Shown here piece after piece: positions 17,195 through 24,887 of a stretch of 36,546 bases of DNA; the first letter of the stretch is position 1; every line of letters begins with the position of its first letter. The translations under genes and the position numbers were made by a program. The stretch comes from JBOCEF01 sp047610385 (GTDB lineage: Bacteria; Pseudomonadota; Alphaproteobacteria; Rhodobacterales; Rhodobacteraceae). The notes beneath the pieces are model-generated. The model was not told the DNA's origin and did not search any database. It saw only the letters and a list, made by a program, of their open reading frames with translations. The stretch covers positions 1 through 36,546 of the forward strand of contig JBLGAC010000041.1 in assembly GCA_047610385.1 (NCBI GenBank). Direction: 5' to 3'.

Positions 17195-18640
17195 ATGCTT
17201 GCCGACGATCTTCAGGCCGTCCTGCCGGAGCTGGCGCTTGCCATCTACGCGATGGCCGCGCTGCTCGTGTGCGTCTATGGTGGCCAGGACAAATGGGCCT
17301 CGACGCTCATCTGGGTCACCTCCGGTGTGTTCGCGCTTCTGGCCCTCGAAGTGGGTCTTGAAAACGGGCGAGTGGTTGCTTTCCACGGTGCCTTCATCGC
17401 CGACGGGTTCGCGCGGTTCGCCAAAGTGGTGATCCTGCTCGGCTCCGCGGTCACGCTGGCGCTGTCTGAGAGTTATCTGCGCCGCAACAACCTGCTCAAG
17501 TTCGAATTCCCGATTATCGTCGCAATGGCGGTGCTGGGGATGATGGTCATGGTCTCCGCCGGGGATCTCATGAGCCTTTATATGGGGCTGGAGCTTCAGT
17601 CCCTCTCGCTCTATATCATTGCGGCTTTCCGGCGTGACAGCGTGCGTTCCACTGAGGCGGGCCTGAAATACTTCGTGCTCGGCGCGCTCAGCTCTGGCTT
17701 GCTGCTGTATGGCGCATCATTGGTCTATGGCTATACCGGTGCCACTGAATTTGCCAAGATTTCTGCAGTGATCCATGCAGAAGGCGTGTCCATGGGCCTG
17801 CTGTTCGGGCTGGTGTTTTTGTGCGCGGGTCTTGGGTTCAAGATCTCAGCGGCACCGTTCCATATGTGGACCCCGGACGTCTATGAAGGTTCCCCCACGC
17901 CGGTCACCGCGTTCTTTGCCACCGCGCCCAAGGTTGCGGCGGCGGCGCTGTTCGCGCGGGTGCTTTATGGCGCTTTCGGCGATGCGGTGGCGGATTGGCA
18001 GCAGATCATCACCTTCCTCGCGATTGCATCGATGTTTCTCGGCTCGATCGCCGCAATCGGGCAGACCAACATCAAGCGCCTGATGGCCTATTCGTCGATT
18101 GCCCATATGGGCTTTGCGATGGTGGGGCTGGCCGCGGGCACGCCTGAAGGTGCCACATCGCTGCTGATCTACCTTGCGATCTACGTCACCATGAATGTGG
18201 GCGTCTTCGCCTATGTCATGTGCATGGAGCGCGACGGCGCCCCGGTCACCAACATTGGCGATCTGGCGGGGCTGTCGAAAACCAAGCCGATGCAGGCGCT
18301 GGCGCTGGCGGCGCTGTTCTTCAGCCTTGCGGGCATTCCGCCGCTGGTCGGGTTCTTTGGCAAGTTCTATGTGTTCAAGGCCGCTGTTGAGGCTGGGCTG
18401 ATCCCACTGGCGCTGGCTGGTGCGGTCGCCTCGGTGATCGGTGCGTTCTATTACCTGCGCATCGTGCTGCTGATGTATGTCAAGGATCAGGGCGCTTCGC
18501 TGACGGGCGTTCTGCCGGCGCCGCACGGGGTTGCGCTTGGGCTGGCGGCGATGCTGATGGTGTTCGGTGCCGCCCCGGTTGTGAACATGTTCGGCGTGCC
18601 TGAGCTTGCCGAAGCTGCCGCCGCCGCGCTGTTCCACTGA
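17195..18640 (+). CDS. nuoN: NADH-quinone oxidoreductase subunit N (antiporter-like)
   Basis: ND2-type proton-pumping subunit (481 aa), the last complex I gene. E133 (MGLELQSLSLYII) and K216 (LGFKISAAPFHMWTPDVYEG) are the conserved channel residues. GAAAGGATCGAAGAGAG upstream supplies the ribosome site. birA follows only 5 bp after the stop, so the three downstream housekeeping genes are likely read through from nuo. Confidence 0.98.
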   Translation: MLADDLQAVLPELALAIYAMAALLVCVYGGQDKWASTLIWVTSGVFALLALEVGLENGRVVAFHGAFIADGFARFAKVVILLGSAVTLALSESYLRRNNLLKFEFPIIVAMAVLGMMVMVSAGDLMSLYMGLELQSLSLYIIAAFRRDSVRSTEAGLKYFVLGALSSGLLLYGASLVYGYTGATEFAKISAVIHAEGVSMGLLFGLVFLCAGLGFKISAAPFHMWTPDVYEGSPTPVTAFFATAPKVAAAALFARVLYGAFGDAVADWQQIITFLAIASMFLGSIAAIGQTNIKRLMAYSSIAHMGFAMVGLAAGTPEGATSLLIYLAIYVTMNVGVFAYVMCMERDGAPVTNIGDLAGLSKTKPMQALALAALFFSLAGIPPLVGFFGKFYVFKAAVEAGLIPLALAGAVASVIGAFYYLRIVLLMYVKDQGASLTGVLPAPHGVALGLAAMLMVFGAAPVVNMFGVPELAEAAAAALFH

Positions 18641-18645
18641 CCTGC

Positions 18646-19374
18646 ATGACGATCGCGCGCCGGATATTCGCTGAGATCGACAGCACCAACGAAGAGGCAC
18701 GCCGCCTCGCCCATGCGGGCGAGGCGGGGCCGGTCTGGCTGCTTGGCTTGCATCAAAGCGCGGGACGGGGGCGGCGGGGCAAGACGTGGTCGGCGCCTGC
18801 GGGCAATCTGTCAGCCACGCTGCTGCTGCGCCCGGCCATGACGCCGGCTGAGGCTGCGCTGCTCAGCTTTGTCGCCTGCCTTGCGGTCGCTGATCTGCTG
18901 GTGGCCTGCGCGCCCGACGCACATGTGGCGCTGAAATGGCCCAATGACGCGCTGTTGAACGGTGGCAAGGTCGCCGGCGTGCTGCTGGAAAGCGAAGGTG
19001 GGGCGGGGGGCATTTCGTGGCTCGCGGTTGGCATCGGGGTGAACTTGCGCCACGCGCCGCCCCGCGATCCGGCCGCGGCCTTTGCGCCGATCGCGGTGTC
19101 CGATGTTGCACCCGCGCCAACGCCTGAAGCCGCGCTCGACATTCTTGCCGCCGCCTGGGATCGGTGGGAGGCGATCTACCGCACCGATGGCTTTGCCCCG
19201 ATCCGCGCGGCTTTTCTGTCCCGCGCCGCCCGGATCGGAGAGATCATTGAGGCCAGATTGCCCCATGAGACTGTCCGCGGCCTGTTCGCTGATCTGGACG
19301 CGGACGGTCGTCTTGTTCTAGACACCGGAAACGCGCGGCGGCTTATATCCGCCGCCGACGTGTTTTTCCCGTGA
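18646..19374 (+). CDS. birA: Biotin--[acetyl-CoA-carboxylase] ligase, monofunctional
   Basis: Activates biotin as biotinyl-AMP and attaches it to carboxyl-carrier proteins. The 242-aa protein starts directly with the catalytic domain (DSTNEEARRLA). It lacks the N-terminal DNA-binding domain of E. coli BirA, so it should not act as a repressor. Motifs present: the biotin/AMP loop SAGRGRRGKTW (38-48), KWPND (97-101) with KVAGVLLE, and the C-terminal SH3-like segment. The gene sits between nuoN and coaX in an order conserved in many alphaproteobacteria. Confidence 0.95.
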   Translation: MTIARRIFAEIDSTNEEARRLAHAGEAGPVWLLGLHQSAGRGRRGKTWSAPAGNLSATLLLRPAMTPAEAALLSFVACLAVADLLVACAPDAHVALKWPNDALLNGGKVAGVLLESEGGAGGISWLAVGIGVNLRHAPPRDPAAAFAPIAVSDVAPAPTPEAALDILAAAWDRWEAIYRTDGFAPIRAAFLSRAARIGEIIEARLPHETVRGLFADLDADGRLVLDTGNARRLISAADVFFP

Positions 19375-19409
19375 AACAGCGGCGTCGCCCCAGATAGGGA
19401 GAGAGACCC

Positions 19410-20195
19410 ATGCTTCTGGCCATCGATGTGGGCAACACAAATTCGGTCTTCGCGATCCATGACGGGCGGCGGTTCCAGGGCGAATGGCGCATCGCCACCG
19501 ACGTCAAGCGCACCGCGGACGAATACTTTGTCTGGCTGCGGCAGCTGATGCACCATGTGGGCCTGTCGCCCAGCGACATCGACGCAGTGGTCTTGTCCTC
19601 GACCGCGGCGGGCACCATCTTCAACATCCGCGTGTTGGCGGATAAATATTTCCGCTGCCGGCCGATCGTGGTGGGAAAGCCCGATTGCGTGATCGGCATT
19701 GAGGTCCGCGTGGACCCGAACGCGCGCGTCGGCGCCGACAGGCTGGTCAACACCCTGTCGGCATTTGAAACATATGGCGGCGATCTGATCGTCGTCGATT
19801 TTGGCACCGCGACCACTTTCGACGTGGTTGGTGCCGATGGCGCCTATGAAGGCGGGATCATCGCCCCGGGCGTTAATCTTTCGCTGAAAGCGTTGCAGGG
19901 GGCCGCGGCCGCCCTGCCGGAAATCGACGTCACGCGCCCTGAACGGGTTGTGGGGCTGAACACGGTGGCATGCATGCAGTCCGGTATCTACTGGGGCTAT
20001 GTGAGCATGCTCGAAGGACTGTGCCGGCGCATCATGGATGAGCGCGGCAAACGGATGAAGGTCATCGCGACTGGGGGGCTATCGCCTCTGTTCGCGCGCG
20101 GGACCGACGTCATCGACGAGGTTGACGACAGCCTCACCCTGCGGGGCCTTGTGGCGATACGCAGATTGAATATGAACGTGAAAGAACCACAATGA
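19410..20195 (+). CDS. coaX: Type III pantothenate kinase
   Basis: First step of coenzyme A synthesis: phosphorylates pantothenate. CoaX-type kinases are not feedback-inhibited by CoA and use the ASKHA fold. Visible motifs are the phosphate-binding start LLAIDVGNTNSVFA (2-15, with D6), GADR (108-111), VVDFGTATTFDVV (128-140, with D130) and EGGIIAPG. Length (261 aa) is normal. A GGGAGAGAG ribosome site precedes the ATG. The stop overlaps the rnj start by 4 nt (ATGA). Confidence 0.96.
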   Translation: MLLAIDVGNTNSVFAIHDGRRFQGEWRIATDVKRTADEYFVWLRQLMHHVGLSPSDIDAVVLSSTAAGTIFNIRVLADKYFRCRPIVVGKPDCVIGIEVRVDPNARVGADRLVNTLSAFETYGGDLIVVDFGTATTFDVVGADGAYEGGIIAPGVNLSLKALQGAAAALPEIDVTRPERVVGLNTVACMQSGIYWGYVSMLEGLCRRIMDERGKRMKVIATGGLSPLFARGTDVIDEVDDSLTLRGLVAIRRLNMNVKEPQ

Positions 20196-21865
20196 ACAAG
20201 AACCACGACCTCGTGTTCGCCGCCCTCGGCGGCGCAGGCGAAATCGGGATGAACATGTACCTCTATGGCCATGGTCAGGGCGCAAAGCGCCGGTGGATCA
20301 TGGTCGATTGCGGCGTCGGTTTCGGCGACATGGAAACCAGCCCCGGTATTGATCTGGTGATGGCGGACCCCGCCTTCATCGCTGAACAGGCTGACAAGCT
20401 GGTTGGCATCTTCATCACCCACGCCCACGAAGACCATATCGGCGGCTTGGGGCATCTGCATCCGCGCCTGAAGGCCAAGATCTACGCCCAGCCCTTCACC
20501 GCCGCGCACATCATCCGCAAGATGGAAGAAAACGGCCTGTCGCCCAAAGCGGTGCGTCTGGTTGAGCGCGACGAAGTAATCACGGCCGGGCCCTTCAAGG
20601 TCCGTTTCCAGCCGATCACCCATTCGATTCCCGAGGCAGCGGCCTTGGTGATCGACACACCGTCAGGGCGCATTCTGCACACCGGTGACTTCAAGGTCGA
20701 TGCCCAGCCGCAGATGGGCGAAGGCTTTGATTTCGAGGCCTTCCGCAAAATCGGCGAAGAAGGCGTGCATTGCCTTGTGTGCGACAGCACCAACGTGCTG
20801 GTCGAGGGCAAAGGCCATTCTGAGGCTGAGGTGCTGGACCCGCTCGCGGAAATCATGCGCAACTGCAAAGGCGCGGTCGCTGCGACCACATTCGCGTCCA
20901 ACGTGGCACGCGTGCGCGGGTTGGCGCTGATGGCGCGCCAGACGGGCCGTCAGATCGTGCTGGTTGGGCGCGCGATGAAGCGGATGGTTGAGGTGTCACA
21001 GCAGATCGGCCTGCTGACCGATTTCCCGTCGCTCACCTCTGAGGATGATGCCGAGAACCTGCCCCGCGATAAGGTCTGCTACATCGTGACCGGATCGCAG
21101 GGCGAAAGCCGCGCGGCGCTGGCACGCATCGCCAGCGGCACCCACCCGACGGTTGAGATGAAGGAAGGCGACACGGTCATCTTCTCCTCCAAGACCATTC
21201 CGGGGAACGAAGAGGGCGTGTATCGCCTGTATAACCAGCTTTCGGAACGCGGCGTGACCGTGTTTGATGACGACAATGGCGGGCGTATCCATGTCTCGGG
21301 CCACGCGCGGCGCGGTGACATCGAAACGATGTACGACCTGATCAAGCCCAAGATCTCCATCCCGATGCATGGTGAGCATCGCCACCTGACGTCGCACGCG
21401 GCGCTGGCTGAGGCGCGCGGCGTCCCGTCAATCGTCGCGGCAAACGGCGCGATTGCATCCATCGGTGGTGATCGTCCGGTGATTGTGGACCATGCGCCGG
21501 CGGGCAAGCTGTTCCTTGACGGCCACACGCTGGTCGGCGCGCTGGACGGTGTGGTTCGTGACCGCCTGAAACTGGCGCGCAACGGTCTGGTGATCGCGGC
21601 GATCGTGGTGGACGAAGACGGCGTGCTGGCCGCGGACCCCGAGGTCAAGATCATCGGCGGCCCGACCGAACATGTCGGCTGGCCCGAGCCTTTGGAAGAC
21701 CTGATCTGGGACGCCATCGACGCTGACATCGAAAAGGCCGGTCGCAAGCAGCGCACCGACGAAGGGCTGGAGGGCGTGACAACCCGCGCCATCGGCCGGG
21801 TCTGCCGCCGCTGGTGGGGCAAGAAACCCCGCATCGTGGTGCTGATCACGCGGCTTGAAGACTGA
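20192..21865 (+). CDS. rnj: Ribonuclease J
   Basis: Metallo-beta-lactamase/beta-CASP ribonuclease (557 aa) for mRNA decay and rRNA maturation, acting as 5'-3' exonuclease and endonuclease. The zinc motif is H77xH79xD81H82 (THAHEDHIGG). Other metal ligands lie in HSIPEAAALVI and HTGDFKVD, and the beta-CASP region includes SGHARRGD and PMHGEHRHL. Rhodobacterales use RNase J alongside RNase E. It is the last gene of the long plus-strand block, followed 20 bp later by a strong terminator. Confidence 0.96.
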   Translation: MNKNHDLVFAALGGAGEIGMNMYLYGHGQGAKRRWIMVDCGVGFGDMETSPGIDLVMADPAFIAEQADKLVGIFITHAHEDHIGGLGHLHPRLKAKIYAQPFTAAHIIRKMEENGLSPKAVRLVERDEVITAGPFKVRFQPITHSIPEAAALVIDTPSGRILHTGDFKVDAQPQMGEGFDFEAFRKIGEEGVHCLVCDSTNVLVEGKGHSEAEVLDPLAEIMRNCKGAVAATTFASNVARVRGLALMARQTGRQIVLVGRAMKRMVEVSQQIGLLTDFPSLTSEDDAENLPRDKVCYIVTGSQGESRAALARIASGTHPTVEMKEGDTVIFSSKTIPGNEEGVYRLYNQLSERGVTVFDDDNGGRIHVSGHARRGDIETMYDLIKPKISIPMHGEHRHLTSHAALAEARGVPSIVAANGAIASIGGDRPVIVDHAPAGKLFLDGHTLVGALDGVVRDRLKLARNGLVIAAIVVDEDGVLAADPEVKIIGGPTEHVGWPEPLEDLIWDAIDADIEKAGRKQRTDEGLEGVTTRAIGRVCRRWWGKKPRIVVLITRLED

Positions 21866-21880
21866 GCGCCGATTGGCTGA

Positions 21881-21916
21881 AAAAAAAGGCGGCACCGAAG
21901 GGTGCCGCCTTTTTTA
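21881..21916. terminator. Bidirectional rho-independent terminator
   Basis: GGCGGCACC (21888-21896) pairs perfectly with GGTGCCGCC (21901-21909) around a GAAG loop. It is flanked by seven A on the left and at least six T on the right, so it serves both rnj (plus) and the convergent TRAP gene (minus). Confidence 0.95.
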
Positions 21917-21931
21917 TTACATGCAGGCCGG

Positions 21932-22933
21932 TCAGCGTTGCGCTGCGGCAATCAGATCGGCACCGATGGCGTCTTCGAATTCGGCCCAGACCGGTTTCAG
22001 CGTCGCGACCCATTCCGCGCGCTGCGCGTCATTCAGCCGGTTCACCTTGCCGCCATTGTTCATGATCTTGGCGTGGTTGACCTCATCGAGCTGAAAAGCG
22101 AAGCGGTTCCGCTCATGGGTCACTTCGGTCAGGATCTGTTGAAAGTCTGCGCGCAGGGCCGGGTCCAGCCCATCGAGGAACCTGGCTGACGTCACCACAA
22201 TATAGGCGATCAGGGAGTGGTTGGTCTCAGTGATCGAATCCTGAACCTTGTAGAATTTCTTGGTGTAGATGTTCGACCAGGTGTTCTCCTGCCCGTCGAC
22301 CTCACCCGATTCAAGCGCGCCATAGACCTTTGAGAAGGCGAGCTTTTTCGTGTTGCCCCCCATCAGCTTGTAATAGGCATACTCCACCGGAGAGCCTTGC
22401 ACGCGATAGGTCAGCCCAGCCACGTCGCGCGGCAGGATCAGCGGCCGGTTGGCTGAGATCTGCCGCATCCCGTTCATCCAATACGCCAGCCCGACAAACC
22501 CCTTCGCCCGCCCGGCGTTCAGCAGCGCCTCGCCTTCGGGCGTGTACTGAAAGTCGATCACGTTTTCCAGATCACGGAACATGAAGGGCAGGTCGAACAG
22601 CTGGAATTTTGGCGACAGATCCGACATTTTGGCGATGGAGGGCGCTGCCAGCTCCAGATTGCCGTCCAGAAGCGCCTGGAACATCTCATCATTGTCAGAA
22701 AAGAGCGTGGAGTTGGGGAACACCTCCATGCAGGCGCGGCCATCCAGTTCTTGGTTGATGCGCGACTGAAGCTCTGCCGCTGCCTCACCTTTGGGATGTC
22801 CCTTGACCGCGGTCACGTGGCTGAAGCGGATCACCACTTCGCCCGGATCGCAATTGGCGGCCGCTGGCAGCGCAATAAGCGCAAGCAGTGCGGCAGACAG
22901 GAGGGTACGCAATTTGGGCAAATTTGAACGCAT
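21932..22933 (-). CDS. TRAP transporter periplasmic binding protein (DctP family)
   Basis: Periplasmic solute receptor of a TRAP transporter (333 aa). A signal peptide spans about residues 1-26 (LLSAALLALIALPAAA then NCDP). The DctP body is recognisable: IRFSHVTAVKGHPKGEAA, FPNSTLFSDNDEMFQALLDG, FDLPFMF and the ligand-binding arginine region LTYRVQGSPVEYAYY. These fit C4-dicarboxylate or related acid binding, but the true ligand is not readable. The DctQ and DctM membrane partners are absent on both sides, so it is an orphan receptor here. The ribosome site is weak (AGGG). It ends in the shared terminator. Confidence 0.9.
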   Translation of the reverse strand: MRSNLPKLRTLLSAALLALIALPAAANCDPGEVVIRFSHVTAVKGHPKGEAAAELQSRINQELDGRACMEVFPNSTLFSDNDEMFQALLDGNLELAAPSIAKMSDLSPKFQLFDLPFMFRDLENVIDFQYTPEGEALLNAGRAKGFVGLAYWMNGMRQISANRPLILPRDVAGLTYRVQGSPVEYAYYKLMGGNTKKLAFSKVYGALESGEVDGQENTWSNIYTKKFYKVQDSITETNHSLIAYIVVTSARFLDGLDPALRADFQQILTEVTHERNRFAFQLDEVNHAKIMNNGGKVNRLNDAQRAEWVATLKPVWAEFEDAIGADLIAAAQR

Positions 22934-23004
22934 GAGGAGGCCCTGTCACTTTGAAGGCAACGCAACCGGTATGGTGTGCGCAGGCTACCGGAAAACAAGT
23001 CGTT

Positions 23005-23020
23005 GAGCTTGGAAAAGCTC
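23005..23020. repeat. Short inverted repeat upstream of the TRAP gene
   Basis: GAGCTT (23005-23010) and AAGCTC (23015-23020) pair around GGAA. It lies in the 157-bp gap between guaD and the TRAP gene and could be an operator. A second small inverted repeat (TGCGTT/AACGCA, 23084-23098) overlaps the guaD stop. No clear promoter was found in the gap. Confidence 0.3.
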
Positions 23021-23090
23021 CTTCACGAACCGCTTTGATCGCATGGACTCTACGACCGCACAAACGCATTCGGATATTTTTATTGCGTTT

Positions 23091-24392
23091 TCAACGCAGC
23101 CGCCAGCCACCAGACCATGTCCCGATGACGCAGCGTTCATCCCCCAGGATCATCGCGCCGAACAAAGCGTGCCACGGATTGTCATCCCTGGCCTCTCGCG
23201 CTTGCAGGGCAGGGGTTGCGCGCAGATCAAGGGCGATAAGGTCGGCCTCCATCCCCACGCTCAGGCGGCCGATTTTGTCGCCCAGGCCCATCACCTCAGC
23301 CGATCCTGCCGTCGCCAGCCACAGCAATTGCGCCGGGTGCAGGGCCGTGCCGCGCAGTTGCGACACCTCATAGGCCGCGCGCATGGTCGTGAGCATCGAA
23401 AAGCTTGATCCCCCGCCGGTGTCCGTCGCCAACCCCACCGGAACCCCCGCCGCCTTCAGCCCCGCCACATCGCACAGGCCCGACCCAATGAAGGTGTTGG
23501 AGGTTGGGCAATGCGCAACCCCGGCGCCCGACGCGATCAGCGCGGCTTTTTCGCGGTCTTCCAGATGGATCGCGTGGCCCATGATGGCGCCTGGCCCGGT
23601 CAGGCCATGGCGCTGATAAACGCCGAAATAATCAGGATCGTCGGGAAACAAGTCCCGCACCCAAGCGATTTCATCGTGCTGTTCGGACAGATGCGTCTGC
23701 ATCAGGCAATCGGGATGTTCGCGCCACAGGCGCCCCGCGCTCTCCAGCTGCGCGTCGGTCGATGTGGGCGCGAAACGCGGCGTGATTGCATAGCTGAGCC
23801 GCCCGCGCCCATGCCAGCGCCCGATCAGGGTTTTGCTTTCATCATAGCCGCGCGCGGGATCGTCCAGCAGCCCGTCGGGGGCGTTGCGATCCATCATCAC
23901 CTTGCCTGCGGTCATGCGCAGCCCGCGGGCATGGGCGGCGGCAAAAAACGCCTCAGCGCTTTCGGGATGCACGGTGCAATAGACCGACGCGGTGGTGGTG
24001 CCGTTCAGGGCGAGCAGGTCAAGGAATGTCTCAGCCTGCCTTGCGGCATAGGCGGGGTCCTTGAAACGCAGTTCTTCGGGAAAGGTGTAGCCGTTCAACC
24101 AGTCGATCAGCCGCTTGCCCCAACTGCCGATGATCGCGGTCTGTGGGTAATGGACATGGCAATCGACAAAGCCGGGCAGCAGCAGCGCGTCGCCCATATT
24201 TTCGACGGTGGCGCGCGGATGGGCGGCGCGCAGGGCCGCCGCCTCGCCGACCGCGGCGATGTGGCCGTCTTCGATCAGCACCGCGCCGCGGTCATGCCAT
24301 GTGGCGCAGGCGTCCGGGTCCGCATGAAACGGATCGTCAAACAGGCTGAGCGTGCGCCCGAGGATCAGCCGCCGCGCCGTGGGCGCGGTCAT
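23091..24392 (-). CDS. guaD: Guanine deaminase
   Basis: Amidohydrolase-superfamily enzyme (433 aa) that converts guanine to xanthine, the substrate of the nearby xanthine dehydrogenase. Diagnostic segments are the metal-binding PGFVDCHVHYPQ (73-84, with H79 and H81), SVYCTVHPESAE, the histidine in QTHLSEQHDEI, GHAIHLED, and the metal aspartate in ATDTGGGSSFSML. These match guanine deaminase better than other amidohydrolases. No strong ribosome site is seen before the ATG at 24392. A perfect 8-4-8 palindrome lies about 60 bp upstream, so the gene may be regulated apart from the xdh operon. Confidence 0.93.
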   Translation of the reverse strand: MTAPTARRLILGRTLSLFDDPFHADPDACATWHDRGAVLIEDGHIAAVGEAAALRAAHPRATVENMGDALLLPGFVDCHVHYPQTAIIGSWGKRLIDWLNGYTFPEELRFKDPAYAARQAETFLDLLALNGTTTASVYCTVHPESAEAFFAAAHARGLRMTAGKVMMDRNAPDGLLDDPARGYDESKTLIGRWHGRGRLSYAITPRFAPTSTDAQLESAGRLWREHPDCLMQTHLSEQHDEIAWVRDLFPDDPDYFGVYQRHGLTGPGAIMGHAIHLEDREKAALIASGAGVAHCPTSNTFIGSGLCDVAGLKAAGVPVGLATDTGGGSSFSMLTTMRAAYEVSQLRGTALHPAQLLWLATAGSAEVMGLGDKIGRLSVGMEADLIALDLRATPALQAREARDDNPWHALFGAMILGDERCVIGTWSGGWRLR

Positions 24393-24454
24393 GCCGGCGC
24401 CTGGCGAAATGCGGAAAAGACCGGACTGTCGGGGGGGAGTGTTCGGGCGATCAT

Positions 24455-24489
24455 GCGCAGATGCTGATCTGCGCGAAGGGCATCGTCAA
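24455..24489 (-). promoter_or_regulatory. Candidate guaD promoter with a perfect operator-like palindrome
   Basis: GCGCAGAT (24455-24462) and ATCTGCGC (24467-24474) are exact complements around GCTG. On the minus strand TTGACG (24484-24489) followed after 17 bp by CAGCAT could be a promoter whose -10 falls in the palindrome centre. The -35 is good and the -10 is poor. A repressor bound here would block guaD transcription. Confidence 0.45.
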
Positions 24490-24532
24490 CCGCGCATTCG
24501 CGGCGAGAAAGCCACCGCGCATTCGCGGCGAG
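24489..24532. repeat. Pair of 19-bp direct repeats, each with an internal palindrome
   Basis: ACCGCGCATTCGCGGCGAG occurs at 24489-24507 and again at 24514-24532, exactly 25 bp apart. Each copy contains CCGCG-CATT-CGCGG, a perfect 5-bp stem. They lie directly upstream of the candidate guaD -35 box on the minus strand. Tandem operator sites are the simplest reading. Confidence 0.6.
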
Positions 24533-24574
24533 GGAAGGGCGGCGGCACCCGTAAGGCCCGCCGTCCTTTGGGTA

Positions 24575-24664
24575 TCAGAAGCCGGCGACGGCAGGCGATC
24601 CGGCGAGCAGGGCGAGGTAGCCCAATGCTGCAAACACAAATGGCGTGGCGAGAAAGGCTTTCAT
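24575..24664 (-). CDS. Possible 29-aa single-helix membrane peptide
   Basis: An ATG at 24664 with AGAAGG about 9 bases upstream opens 29 codons ending in TGA. The product starts MKAFLATPFVFAALGY and continues LALLAGSPAVAGF: one lysine then a nearly continuous hydrophobic stretch, long enough for one membrane helix. It lies between the nucleoside-binding-protein gene and guaD on the same strand. It is far too short for a homology claim. It may be a small subunit, a leader peptide, or chance. Confidence 0.4.
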   Translation of the reverse strand: MKAFLATPFVFAALGYLALLAGSPAVAGF

Positions 24665-24830
24665 GGGTCCTGACCTTCTGGTGGCGGGCCGGCGCAGCGG
24701 GATTTCCGGGTGGAGGGCCGCGTCTTCGTCCGTCTCAAACAGATAGGGTCCCGGTGTCCGAAATACGAGGGGGCCTTGCGCCTGATCGGTATATTTTTTG
24801 CATTTCTGTCACGCTTGCGTGAACTTGCAT
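24665..24830. other. Non-coding gap between the BMP terminator and the 29-aa ORF
   Basis: No gene is supported here. The stretch has an AT-rich run (TATATTTTTTGCAT, about 24790-24803) and a CACGC-TT-GCGTG inverted repeat (24810-24821). These may be promoter-side elements for the minus-strand genes downstream, but no good -35/-10 pair was found. Confidence 0.4.
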
Positions 24831-24868
24831 GAAAATGGGGGCGGGCCCGACCGGACCCGCCCCCATTT
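24831..24868 (-). terminator. Rho-independent terminator of the BMP binding-protein gene
   Basis: A 13-bp perfect stem (24833-24845 with 24856-24868, core GGGGGCGGG) encloses a 10-base loop. Read on the minus strand it ends in ATTTTC, 20 bp after the gene stop. The T-run is short but the stem is very strong. Confidence 0.8.
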
Positions 24869-24887
24869 CTTTGCCTTGCGGCGTGGC

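Noticed and set aside
24352..24822. A 156-codon plus-strand frame across the guaD upstream region
   Set aside because: The product is Arg/Gly-rich, runs over the guaD start and the repeats, and has no ribosome site or family.
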